The notes: generated from the letters alone by a model not told the origin. A stretch of DNA of 64,000 nt from Allantophomopsis cytisporea (GCA_024752435.1 CP103035.1:1488001-1552000); one strand, 5' to 3'; positions 47,494 through 58,770 are shown, counted from the first letter of the stretch. A program made the numbers and translations.

Positions 47494-48873
47494 AAAGACC
47501 ATCTCATCATCTTCCTTCCATTCCACAAGGTCCTTGAATTACTCACTCTCCTCACGCTGTACTCGAACTCTCTATGATGATGATGACGACGGCTAGCAAC
47601 ATGGGCAGCGAATCACGCATTTCCCGCACAACCCTCAACTCAACTCGACTCGACTCAGCTCCAACTTAACTCTCTTCGAAAATACCTTAAAGAGACTTCG
47701 TTGCTTAGGACAGCCTTTTGCACCCAACCCTTTCAAGGCCCTTTTCAAGCTTAACAAAAAAAGACCCCCCCTGAGTCTCGTTCGAGCCCGTTCCACTCTC
47801 TCTTGATTCTCTTCCAAGCGCTGAGCTTTTCCATATCTCTCCATCATCATGCCCCTTCGGAGCTTTCACTCAAGTCTTGGCATCACACCTGAGGTTGCAA
47901 TACGCTGCAAGTACCTCCATTACCCTTCCATACATAGGTGCCCATCCACAGTAGATACTTTCCACCGGCGTCGTGCAGTTCGCACTGGGCTTTGCTGTGC
48001 GGGGGCTAAAAGAGGGAGCCCTGTAATGGAAAATCTCGAGCCTTGTGGAGTGCAGTGCTCAGTACGAAAGATTACACACACTCATATTCAAATCACTCAC
48101 TCATTCATACTCAATCTACTCACCCACTCGCTCTCGAATGTACAAGGTCGTGCAAGAAGGGAGTGTCAACCAACGCGCGCGCCAACAACGGACGGAAAAT
48201 GCCCTGCCCATGTCAATCAATCTAGCTATCTGCCTGTCCGGCCATCCGTCCTCACAGTCATGTAAATGTACGTACATACGCTCGAGCTCGCCCATTGCCG
48301 CCACTACTGAGTAGTGCAGAGGACAGGCAGCGCAACGGCCACGGCCACGGACACGGACCTGTACAGGCACGACGGCATTTCCGACCAAACCTAGTGAGTG
48401 ACCTGGCTGCTCGTAAATAATATGACAACGGAGGATTTCGTATTCATGTAGCCGTGAAAAGAGAGAGAGAGAGATGACGCGAATCCGCCTGGGCTATGCA
48501 TTTCCCTTGTCGCAAGGTGAGCTGCGCGGGTGGATTTGGATACGGAGGATTGTTTGTTTGGTTTCAGGTTTTGCGGCGCGGGTTTGTGGCCTTACTATGA
48601 TGTTGCTGCTGCTGCTGCTGCTGATGATGTTGATGATGAGGGATGAGGGACTTTTCATGACGAGGATTGCACTGGTGAGGGGGAGGGAGGAGGGGCGCGG
48701 CGTTCGGTGGTCTCCAGCGTTGAGTTTGTTGGAGTCGAGGAAGTGTGCCTTTTTTAGGGTCCGCGCTAGACCGGGTTGCCTCTCGGGTGCCGTAATGGTT
48801 AGTGCGTGTGCTGCACTACACTGCTTGACTTTCGCTAGTTGTGGCCTTGCGCTTTGCCTTCTTCTACAGTACG

Positions 48874-48903
48874 TGAGGTGAGGTGAGGTGAGGTGAGGTG
48901 AGA
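48874..48903. repeat. (GAGGT)n pentanucleotide repeat
   Basis: Five perfect GAGGT units followed by AGGTAAGGTAAGGTA. Confidence 0.9.
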
Positions 48904-49407
48904 GGTAAGGTAAGGTACGGTGCTTTATACGTAGGGACTTTACATGTGCAGTTCTGGGCGTCTTGGTTATGATGGATGATGGCTACGAAGGGTTCGATGG
49001 ATGATGGCCCTTGGTGCTTGGGTTTGTGAAGATTGACGACGGGATGGGTGATGGTTACCACTGGTAATGGGATTGGAGGGGCTGGGGTGTATTTCTCGGG
49101 ATTTGAAGAGGCAGAGTTCATGATAGCTATGAACGTGGATATCCCGGGTCATCTTCTCTGTTTCTCTCTCCACCTCTTCCGCGCTCTTGTGAAGAACTGA
49201 ATGAATGTCAACAGATCGTAAGCAATGAACACATGAACAATAGTTACACCGTTCTCCGTTGTCCATCAGATCAGATAAATGAATATCCAAGCCACTTACT
49301 CTACAGCAAAAGACATCATTCTACTGCGTATGGCTAACAGCCCCCAATTCCAACAATCCATGACCCAGGAACCACAATCCATCCAACCATATACAGCCAT
49401 CGTCCAA

Positions 49408-49480
49408 GTCAATCCATGTCCATGTCCATATCCATATCCATGTCCATATCCATGCCCATCATACCCATGCCCATACCCAA
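49408..49480. repeat. (TCCATR)n hexamer repeat
   Basis: About ten CCATGT/CCATAT/CCATGC hexamers with drift at the right end. Confidence 0.85.
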
Positions 49481-51241
49481 CCAAATCCTGTAAGGAACAT
49501 CTCACATCACCACCACCACAACACATCTCACCTCACCTCACCCGCCGCCTCGCTCACCATCCACCACCCACCAAATCAACAGCCCTCCCAAACCCTCTCG
49601 CCCTCCCCTCCCCTCTAGTCCCAACGAAGAACCGCACTAGCCCCTCGGCCCCATCACGACCCCTGCTTGCCCAGAGCGGGAGATCGGACTCGGACGCGGC
49701 GGAGCGAGGCACAAGGCACACTCTCTTTCTCTCTATCTTTGTTTTCTGTCGCTCCAAACTCTGCCACATGCACTTTCCACCGCCCGTAGCCTTCTTGGTT
49801 CCCCCCCGTCCCGTCCTAATCGGGTCACTACCGGGTGCTGGATGCGCGCCCTTGTAGAGCGTCGCTCTTGCAGAGCGGTCGGCGGCTTGGGCTGTTCATA
49901 TTGGGGGATTTTGCCTGTTTGGGGCTTGGGACGGGGATGCCCTTACGCGTCTGTCCCCGGATTTTCTGGTGGGTTGAGGGAGAGTTGTGTGATGTGTGAA
50001 TGGATAGTAGATGGGCATTTTGCTGTGGATTGGTATGGTTTGGTGTAATATGGTATGGGGTGGTACGGATGGGAGGTGATGGGTTGGTATGGCATGGGGT
50101 GAATGGCACTGTTGGAGTATCTCGATCTGCCTTACCTATGAATAGTGATTACGTTGGAAAGAGGAAATGGGATTGAGGATGAGAATGGACTCCATGCTGT
50201 CCACGCTCTTCTTCCTGCGTCTTTCTTCATATCTCGGCCGTGATAGACGCTGTAAGCAGGGCTGTTTCGTGTTGCATGGGAATACGGAAGTAAGAAAATG
50301 TATGTATGATCATTCGCCGTTGACGAAGACGAGCGAGTGCGCGAGTGAGCGAATGAGCGAATCGTTTACTATTCAAAGCCAAGGTCGACAGACGATGATA
50401 CACTTCCTTGTGGATATCTTCCTTTCTCCGAGCAGCGTTTACCTTCTTGTTTTCCTTTTCCTGTTCCTGTTCCTTTTCCTTTTCTCGTCCAATTCGTATC
50501 TGTATTTTCGTCACAAATCGCTCATTCGTCGGTCTAGAATATCACTCTTTAACTTTGGATCTAATGCACGGAATTTTGTTGTTGCTGGAAAGCGTCGTGG
50601 CTTCGTGAGTTGTGTACCTCGGCGCTCTATTTGCTGCTTTGTTTTTGTGGGTAGCCTGTTGTGGAGTAGCTGCAATGTGCGAGAGTAAGGCATTTGACAA
50701 GACGACAAGAGGACATGGGAGGAAGAGTACAGCGGAGCGGAGTGCGCGAAAGTCCAGTACGTAGTAGAGAGATGAGAGGTGAGCAAAGAGAGATGAGAGA
50801 TGGGGCTTGGAGTTGAGAAGTGTACGTCCAAGAAATGAAAGAAATGAAAGAAATGAAATGGAAGAATATGCACAATGATAGATGGATATGGGACACAAGA
50901 CAAAGGCCGTTCATTCATTATTTACAGAGAAACAAAACATTGACAGATCTTGGGGCTTCTTTCTTCCGAATACCAAGGGTCTTTTCATCCATTGTTTACA
51001 GTGAAATAGGAATCATCATTGTCCATCTCAGCGTTTCCAATCCTTCCCTCACCATCTGCATCTGCATCTGGATCTGAGCTCACATCACATCTCAATCTAC
51101 GACTGACTGTATCCTGTATCAATCCATCAATCAAGGCCTCATCCTTCGCCCGGTCTCGCCTCATCCGCCCGCATCGCTCACCTCAACCACGCTCTCACAC
51201 ATTCATCTCGTCTGTCGTACCAAAGTCCAAAGACCTTAGCA

Positions 51242-51332
51242 CGACCCTCGACCCTCGACCCTCGAACAGGTGAATCTCCCATGCAGCCCATCCATGCACC
51301 CCGACCCCGTCCCCGACCCCGACCCCGACCCC
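51242..51332. repeat. CGACCCT repeat and a run of six CCCC tracts
   Basis: Three CGACCCT heptamers at 51242-51264. Then CCCC runs lie at 51299, 51305, 51311, 51317, 51323 and 51329, each separated by only GA or GT. The minus strand thus has six GGGG runs with 2-nt loops, a very strong G-quadruplex sequence. Confidence 0.9.
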
Positions 51333-51604
51333 GAACCGCCCACCCTTGAAGGTCGAACGCCCATCCTCATACCCAATATCCATCCACATCGCAAATCCAA
51401 ATCCATCCACAATCCCAGTCGCACAACCAAATCTACCCTGGGTAGTAAATCCACGGTCCACAGTCCACAGTCCACGATCCACAGTCTACAATCCACAATC
51501 CACACTTCCGCATCGATCCCTCTTTCATCCTCCTCATCCTCCTCCTCCCGAATCCCTGATCGATGTACCCGCACCACAGACCCTGCAAGTGCAGCGGCGC
51601 GCCA

Positions 51605-51665
51605 TCCATTCATTCATTCACTCATTCACTCATTCACTACTTACTCACTTCACTCACTCATCCAT
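51605..51665. repeat. (CATT)n/(CACT)n tetranucleotide repeat
   Basis: CATT and CACT tetramers over about 60 bp, complementary in part to the GAGT and GAAT units at 52471-52516. Confidence 0.85.
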
Positions 51666-51819
51666 CATCCGTCTTCCCTTCCTTCTCTGCATTCTCTTCG
51701 CATTCCCCTTCTGGTTCTGATCTCCCCATCCCCATCCCCATCCCTTTCGCCTCCCACCTCTCAATGGCCCGCTAGGTAAGTCGTAAGTTCGCCGACCATG
51801 TTCTAGGGTCGGGTGCGGT

Positions 51820-51842
51820 GCGATGCGATGCGATGCGATGCG
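51820..51842. repeat. (GATGC)n pentanucleotide repeat
   Basis: Four perfect units of GATGC in GCGATGCGATG context. It is the reverse complement of the array at 38139. Confidence 0.9.
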
Positions 51843-52470
51843 CAGGGAGATGGATGGACGGACGGCCGGGTGCGTTCAGGCGAGGCGGAGGCGGAGGCGG
51901 AGGAGGCGAGAACGAGGACGAAGAGTAGTACCTAGCTCTGCTGGGAGTTTGTCGTGCTGAATGAATGTCAGTGGGGGAGGATACGTACCATAACATGGCA
52001 GAGCATAGCATTTGCTCAGCGCCCAGCGCTCAATGCAGCTTTCAGGTTGGGCTTTGAGTTCTTGGGTACTTACGTCGTTACTGTACATACATATGTATAT
52101 AGACACACACTCTCTCTCATACATACTCACACACTTACATACATACATTCATACATACATTCATTCAGCTGACAAGCCCCATTTCCTATCCATCTATCTG
52201 CCTGTGCACCTCCACTATTCCTACTTATGGACCCCCTCTCACTCATTCACTCCCGTGCTTCCGTGATACTTACATCCACTGCATTGCCCAGCCCTGCGGC
52301 CTATCCGATGCAACTCGCTGCACCGATGTAGTCTACGGCGTGGGCGTGCAAGGTGGATGTGGATACTGGAAGCTGGAAGCTGGATGCGCTGAGCTGAGGT
52401 GGAAGCCCTGAGCAGATACGACTTGCGCTTTGCTGTGTATGGTATGTGTTCTCTACTGTTTTCTAATAGG

Positions 52471-52516
52471 TGAGTGAGTGACTGAGTGAGTGAGTGACTG
52501 AGTGAATGAGTGAGTA
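52471..52516. repeat. (GAGT)n/(GACT)n tetranucleotide repeat
   Basis: About eleven TGAG, TGAC or TGAA tetramers. Confidence 0.85.
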
Positions 52517-53482
52517 GAGGTGACGTGAGGAGTTTTGCTTTGCGCTGTGTTGCTTGTTGCTTGATGCTTGATGCTTGATGCTTTGAGAGACTGGGACTGG
52601 ATGGGACTGGGAAGGCCCTGTTACTTTCTGTGTGCCTGGCGACTGAGGGTCCGGCGCCAAGCGCAGTGCACGAATTGGTACTGGATCAAGATGGAGAATA
52701 AGGATGGGAATAAGGACGAGAACAAGCAAGTTGCAGTGCAGATTTGTGGAGGGTTGTTTGAGCGGAGTTGGAGTTGGAGTGGGAGTATGTCTGTACTGTA
52801 TGTAAAGGGTAGTTGTTTGGAGAGGTTGTACTACGTGGAGATGAAGAGGATTGTTTCGGTGGATGATGAGAGTATGGAGATGTAGTTTTCTGGTGCTTTG
52901 ATATAGATAGAGCTGATTGATTGATTGATTGATAGGTTGATTGATTGGGGATCACTGGTTGCTGATCTGGGAGATGGAGAGAGCTGGAGGCTTGGTGGTG
53001 GAGTGTGGGGGTGGATGTTTGGTTGGTGATCATTGTCATTGAGGTGATTCGGGGTTCAGCTAGTATGAGAGTGAATGTATGTGGTGGATGGATGTGGATG
53101 GATATGGATATGAATCTGAATCTGACAGGCACCGGTCAGATATACGGCACATACGGCTGATCGGTCAGCCACATTTTACGTAGAGATAGCATCTATGGAT
53201 TCACTCATGCATAGAGGAGAGAGAGGATAGTAGAATGGCGTAGAGTTAGTTGAGGAGACGGAGAGAGACGGAGAACATGAAGAAAGAAGAGAGAGAAAGT
53301 GCAGAAAGTGCAGAAAAAAGAGAGAAGAGACAGACAAGAACGACAGGAGATGGGATATTATTCTCATTCGTTCAACGTAAAGTCCGGGCCAGGCACCACC
53401 ACACAAAAATACACAAGCACATACATACATAACCGCACATAACACAACACAGTACTACCCACCTACTACCTACCTACCTTAC

Positions 53483-53487
53483 GCAGT

Positions 53488-53518
<31 letters not shown>

Positions 53519-53530
53519 TCAGTCCCAGCC
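53483..53530. repeat. (CCCAGT)n hexamer repeat
   Basis: Four CCC runs spaced by AGT and then CTCAGT variants. The minus strand has four GGG runs with 3-nt loops. Confidence 0.85.
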
Positions 53531-53631
53531 AGTCCAACAGTCCAGACCCAAACACAACACAACAGGTCCCAAAGTCAGAGAGAGTCCGAAGAGTCCACCT
53601 CCATCATATGGTATCTAAGGCTGGATCTCTG

Positions 53632-53632
53632 G

Positions 53633-53676
<44 letters not shown>

Positions 53677-53704
53677 CTCTTGTCTCTTCTCTCTCTCTCT
53701 CTCT
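53632..53704. repeat. (CT)n(GT)n...(CT)n dinucleotide repeats
   Basis: CT repeats at 53632-53658, GT repeats at 53659-53675 and a second CT run at 53688-53704. Confidence 0.9.
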
Positions 53705-53916
53705 TTTGCTGGATGTGGATTGTCAGCCCCCCCCGGTTCATACTCCTACCACACCCCCCCTCCTCCCCCTTCTTCACCCTTGTAAGAGTTCATGTGTGCT
53801 TGTACTTGTTGTTCCTGGATGCCTGTGTGCTTTTTGGTGCTTGGGTCTTTTTTTTTGGTGCGTGCTAAGGTACTGTTGCGGCGGTGTTTCCAGCTGGGTG
53901 GTTGAGGTGGACGATT

Positions 53917-53948
53917 GGGTGATGGGTGATGGGTGATGGGTGATGGGG
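53917..53948. repeat. (GGGTGAT)n repeat, G-quadruplex-prone
   Basis: Five G runs at 53917, 53924, 53931, 53938 and 53945 separated by TGAT on the plus strand. Confidence 0.9.
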
Positions 53949-54050
53949 AGAGGGTAGAGGAAGGGAAATGGATGTGTTATGTGGGTTAAGTGGGTGAGAG
54001 TGAGTGTATGAGTGTGCGTGTACGTGCGGAATTGGATTTGTGTATCTGGT

Positions 54051-54168
54051 TGTGTCTGTGTCTGTGTCTGTGTCTGTGTTTGTGTTTGTCACTGTGTCTA
54101 GGTGTAGTAGTGGCAGTGGTAGTGGTAGTGGTAGTGGTAGTGGTAGTGAGTTGTAGTGGTAGTGGTAA
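54051..54168. repeat. (TGTGTC)n and (GTAGTG)n hexamer repeats
   Basis: Six TGTGTC/TGTGTT units, then about ten GTAGTG units. Confidence 0.9.
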
Positions 54169-54287
54169 TCGTCAGTAGTCATACATAGTATAGTGGTGGT
54201 AGTAAACGACTTAAGTAAGTGAGAGGAAGTTGGATGCTGGGTGTGCAGTTCGTTCGTTCAGAAGTGTGTACCAAGACCAGGTGCGTA

Positions 54288-54361
54288 GGCAGTGAGTGAG
54301 TGAGTGAGTGAGTGAGTGAGAGTGAGAGAGTGAGAGAGAGACTGTGTGTGTGTGTGTGTGC
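54288..54361. repeat. (AGTG)n and (GT)n repeats
   Basis: Eight AGTG tetramers, then GAGA-rich sequence and ten GT dinucleotides. Confidence 0.9.
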
Positions 54362-54400
54362 ATCCAGTGAACAAAAAGTCAAAGCCACAGCTGCCAATCC

Positions 54401-54717
54401 ACACCACAAGTTGTCTACCATCTACCATCTACCATCTACCATCCACTATCCACCATCCATCATCCATCATCCACCACCATCCATAATCCCATCCACCATC
54501 CACCATCCACCATCCACCGGTCTTCCGTTCTCTCCACCCTCCTCCCCTCCCCCTTCTCACCCCCCCCCAAGCTCAAGAGAAAAGGCTGTTATACTTACTA
54601 CTAATACATCTACTCCACCACGTCCCTCCATCCTGGAAAAAAGAAAGAAAAACGCCCAAAACCAAAAACACAAACCACAAACCACAAAACTACCCGAAGA
54701 GCTTCCTCCCAGACAAA

Positions 54718-54769
<52 letters not shown>

Positions 54770-55512
54770 CTACTCATCTACTCCAACGACCTTCAACTCT
54801 ACCATACTTCTCTTCGCCCTTCCTTCAACCCCCCAATTTACATCTTCTTCCCTTACTTCCAATTCATTTCAACTTACCCGACTCGCTCGACATAAATAAA
54901 TTAAAAAAGAAAAGAAGAAGAAAACAAGTCATCAAAGTCTAATCAACGCCCTCACAAACAAAGACATCTCATATCGGGAATATTCATCGTCGACGCACCT
55001 CGACTTATACCGAAAAGAAGAGAAGAGAAAAAGAGACGCATCATTCAACCGTCGACACTATTACTACTACAACCCCCCCTCCCCCTCCTCACACTGCCAC
55101 CCAAAAAGAAAACTCGCCTTCTCTTCGCATTTCTCTACTACAATCTTCATCACTCTCCTTCAATTTTCTCGGGCCCGTCCAAATTCAAACTGCAGTCACT
55201 CATTCGAGAACTTGGGCCTTTTTCTTCCACGCAATTGCTGCTGTGCAATTCCTACAATCCTTCATCCGTGGATTCCATGGAATGGACTCTTTATAGCGAG
55301 CCCACTTCGTCTTAATCAACCACCACAAAGCGACAGAACCAAACCACAGCACAACACAAACCACATCCCAAACCACAGGGTCATAGAAATCGGTACCGAC
55401 AAAGCAAATCAGAAGAGCCCTCAGCATTCAAAGACAAGACAGATCCCAGAATTTCGAAGAGACATAGCGTGTCCACTCGAGGAATTTTTGTACTGATCAG
55501 CCTGCCCCCAAA
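54401..55512 (+). promoter_or_regulatory. Probable promoter/5' leader of the homeobox gene
   Basis: This 1.1-kb stretch has few G residues on the plus strand. It includes CATCTAC and CATCCAC repeats (54413-54520), (TAC)16 (54718-54765) and an A-rich stretch at 54890-55030. The shift from G-rich DNA at 54361 to C/T/A-rich DNA is abrupt and persists to the start codon, as expected for a transcribed leader. The transcript start cannot be placed. Confidence 0.45.
54718..54765. repeat. (TAC)16 microsatellite
   Basis: Sixteen uninterrupted TAC triplets, the longest perfect triplet array in the window, followed by related CATC TACTCATCTACTC. Confidence 0.95.
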
Positions 55513-57388
55513 ATGGATTTCGCAATGCCATATCAGAGTCTGGGATTCGCCCACCACGGCCAATCTCACCCACAACACATCAACGTGCACGAATTCTCGC
55601 CGTATAACGAAGCCCCGCCGAGCCATTTTTATGAGATTCAACATCATCCGCACCACGGAATGATGATCAATGAACAAGCTTCTGCCATGGCCGCACATGA
55701 CAAGACCGAGACGAAGCCGAGACTCGCTAAGAACGAGGTGGATCAGCTCGAGGCCGAATTCCAGCGAAACAATAAGCCAAACAGCAATCTGAAGCGGGAA
55801 TTGGCCCAGCAGATGCGAGTGGATATCACCAGAATCAACGTGAGTGACCCTTTTCTGCCACATATGCGCTTTGCTGACAAGATATCAGAACTGGTTCCAA
55901 AACCGCCGAGCAAAGGCCAAGCATGAGAAGAAGGCTGCGGAGTGCGAAGCGGAGAAGGAAGCCTCGAGAAGGGAGTCCGATGGCACCGAAATGACCTTTG
56001 AATCCTCGGATGCTGATCAGACTGCGTCCTCGTCACCATCTAACATGTCGATGTCCAGCAGTACTGCTATGCGAAGCTCAGCTTCTATTCATCCGCATTA
56101 TGAGGATCCGGCTGCGGCCAGTATCAACTCTTACGAACGCACCCTGAGATGTGCTGCCGAGGCCCAGAGACAATTTGGCGTGCTCAGCCAGGAAATGATG
56201 CAGCAGCATTATACCACAGCCAACGCCAACGGGGTTTCAGTACCATCATCGACGTACGGCGGCTCGGACAGCATCGACAACTTCGACATGAGCTCTATCG
56301 ATCTCATCAACTCGAACGATTTTCTCCATCAGCCAGCTCTCCAGATGAACTCGCACTCAGCACCACTCGATATGTTTGAGGATTTTCAGACCGAGCAACA
56401 GTTCGCCGGAAACCACGCGCTCGCATACACCACCGACATGAACTCCGCACAAACCTCCGTCAGTGAGCAGATGGACGACGAATTCAATGACCACGCGGAA
56501 GATGAAGATTCGAGCTTTAAGCAGCCGCCCCCACCCGCTGAGATCGCCGCTCGTCGCCGGGTACCAAGGCCTACAAATCTGACCCAGGCATGCTTCCGAA
56601 GCAATTCTTTCGGCCCAACTACAGTCACGGGTCCTGTATCTCCAAGTATGCTCCGATCTTCTGTGGGACCAACCCAGCATATGCGCCGTGTATCATCGTT
56701 CGGGGGACTGAACAATGTTATGAACGGCCGCATTCAAAAATCCGGAACCGTTTCTGCTCAACGCTCTCCACGATCTTTCCAGCAAGGGCCAATGGATATC
56801 AGCGGTTTCCAGTCCTCCTGGAACGGCCGAAAACAATCAAACGTTTCGCAAAATAGCAGTGCGGCTCCGTTGACTCCACTATCAGCTGGCGTCGCCCCAA
56901 ACCGGGACGATACTTCTTCGACTCACTCGGAGCTGGACATGCCCCTGAATCTGAACACCAACGCATTTTCTACCACCATGGGCCCATCCATGGCCGCGTT
57001 TTTGGGAACTCCACCGGAGACACCAGGCTTCTCCAATCACATGACGATGCCACAATACGGCTGGAACTACTCCGTTGACGATGACTCGATCCACACGCCG
57101 AGCCAAGCTTCCTTCCCACACGATTTCCAAATGACCTCTCAACCAATGCCGCCCTACCTATCCAGCCTGACCACCAGCCAGCCAGGAACTCCTGCAATCG
57201 AGCCCATGGGTCCAACCCAGTTCTTCGGACAATACAACAACCCTCTTGGCAACGGTCCCCCGGCTTTGGAATACTCCTTTCCCAACTCGATGCCCTACCA
57301 GCTGAAAGCCCACGGTTCGCCCGACCGCAACCAAAAACAATATACCTTTGCGTATAATACCCCTGCGACGTTTGCAAAGGGCAAGTGA
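55513..57388 (+). CDS. Homeodomain transcription factor
   Basis: The exons are 55513-55839 and 55889-57388, with a 49-nt intron (GTGAGT...ATATCAG) between. The product is 608 aa from ATG 55513. The homeodomain spans about residues 65-124: KPRLAKNEVDQLEAEFQ (helix 1), NSNLKRELAQQMRVDITRIN (helix 2 and turn), then NWFQNRRAKAKHEKK (recognition helix with W, F, N and R in the canonical WFQNRR order). The intron falls exactly before NWFQN, near homeodomain position 46/47, a common intron site in homeobox genes. The rest is Ser/Pro/Gln/Met-rich and disordered, with RRRVPRPTNLTQACFRSNSF near the middle, and ends YTFAYNTPATFAKGK. Fungal homologues control conidiation, fruiting and infection structures. 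No orthologue name is assigned. It lies downstream of a 25-kb gene desert. Confidence 0.94.
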
Positions 57389-57890
57389 TTGATTCCGTTT
57401 TGAATCCAACGAAAATCCCTTTTTCGACTGAGTTGAGTTGAGTTTGGACCCTGCATCATCGGCAACGAACAAGCATTTATCTTCGCCTTAAAATACCTGT
57501 ACCATCACCAGCGCCCTTACGTTTTGTCTTCCGACCATGTCTGAATCTAGCGCTCGACTGAAAAAAGGACCTAATGTAATCCTCCCGAGCTTTCAGGCAC
57601 TGTTGGCTATTGCTCATAGCTTCTTATCAATTTTTCTTCCCTTTTCTTCCCATCTTTTTTTTTTTTCTTTCTTTTTTTTTCAAGTTTCATGTCCCGTTGA
57701 CTTGTTTTGCTTTTCCTTTTTTTGCTTTTTGGGGCTTTCGATATCTTATCGTCTCTCTTCTTTTGTTAGATTATTTTCCAATTTTGTGGAGCTTATATAT
57801 ACCCAAGGAGGCGGATGAAAGAATAACATTCGGTATGTTGGGGTTGGAGGTTGGGGTCATGATGCGATGGGCGATTATCATGAAGCAGAC

Positions 57891-57917
57891 TGGGCTGGGC
57901 TAGGCTGGGCTGGGCTT
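57891..57917. repeat. GGGCT pentamer repeat
   Basis: Five GGGCT or AGGCT units in a row. The plus strand has four GGG runs. Confidence 0.8.
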
Positions 57918-58511
57918 GGAAGGGTCTGATTCTGTATGTGTTGGATGGAGTTCATTAAGGCGTATTATATAAGGATGGATGGATGGACGGATGGAATATA
58001 TGAAGGGTCCCGACTGGGGGATTTCCCCCCCTTATCTCGGCAGGAAAGGGATTTCGGAGCTTAGGGGTTCTTGGAATGGATTGGGAATTAAGCACCTCTT
58101 TATTTTTACTTTTTTTTATATGTCCATTCAAGGATTGAAGATTGAGGGATTTTCTTTTTCATCTTGGAGTGCTGTATTACTGAATCGCTGTGTTCACCGA
58201 GGACCTCTCTGGGTTTCTCATCTTCTTTTCTTCTCCTTTTCATTGTGAAGGATAGATCCGACAAGAGAATATGTGTTTTTTTTTTGTTCTTTTTTTGGTT
58301 GTTCCTGAAGCTTCTTTCTGAGTGTCCTTTTTCCATCTCTCGCTTTTTTGTTCCCCTTTTCTCTTATGATTGTTCTCCTTTCTCTCTTTTGCTTTCTCTC
58401 TTTTTTTTTAGCCACTTTTTCTGGGAGCTCGTCGAGAAACTGCTTGTATGAGTAGTTGGTTGGTTGGTTGGGTGGGGAGTGTAGGCTGTAAGAATAGAAA
58501 GAATATATCTT

Positions 58512-58770
58512 GCTCCTTGATTCTGATTTTGGCTTGATTTTGATTTGATTTTGACTTGATTCTGACTGTGGATTTTGGCTTTGTGTATTTTGAATTTTGT
58601 CTTTTGCCTTTGTGTTTTGACTCTGTGTATTTTGGCTTTTGTGCATTTTGACTTTTTATATTTGACTTTGTGAATTTTGACTTTGTGAATCTTGGTTGCG
58701 TATCTTGCCCATGCGCATTTTGACTATGCTTATGTTGACTATGCGCATCTTGACTGTGTATATGATACCT
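58512..58770. repeat. Degenerate TTTTGACT/TTTTGAATTTTG minisatellite
   Basis: Over about 260 bp the words TTTTGACT, TTTTGGCT, TTTTGATT and CTTGACT recur every 8-14 nt with GTGAAT or GTGTAT between them. On the minus strand this gives Gln/Asn/Ser-rich frames (QNTQSQN). The array is old and irregular. Confidence 0.75.

Larger units (their letters stand above)
34151..54400. other. Gene desert of about 20 kb rich in simple repeats
   Basis: No convincing gene was found on either strand. Frames are short, overlap each other and have low-complexity products (runs of Ser, His, Leu or Cys encoded by microsatellites). The stretch is scattered with tri- to nonanucleotide repeats, listed separately where clear, and from about 44.9 kb it alternates between C-rich and G-rich blocks on the plus strand. 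No tRNA, rRNA or transposase was seen. Its position directly upstream of a homeobox gene makes a regulatory role or long non-coding transcripts possible; this is inference. Confidence 0.5.

Noticed and set aside
54312..54899. 195-codon frame with poly-Leu and Pro/His/Ser runs
   Set aside because: The runs come from (TAC)16 and CATCCAC repeats read out of context; no conserved segment.
55381..55863. Antisense 160-codon frame opposite the homeobox exon 1
   Set aside because: Shadow of the coding strand; the plus strand carries an unmistakable homeodomain.
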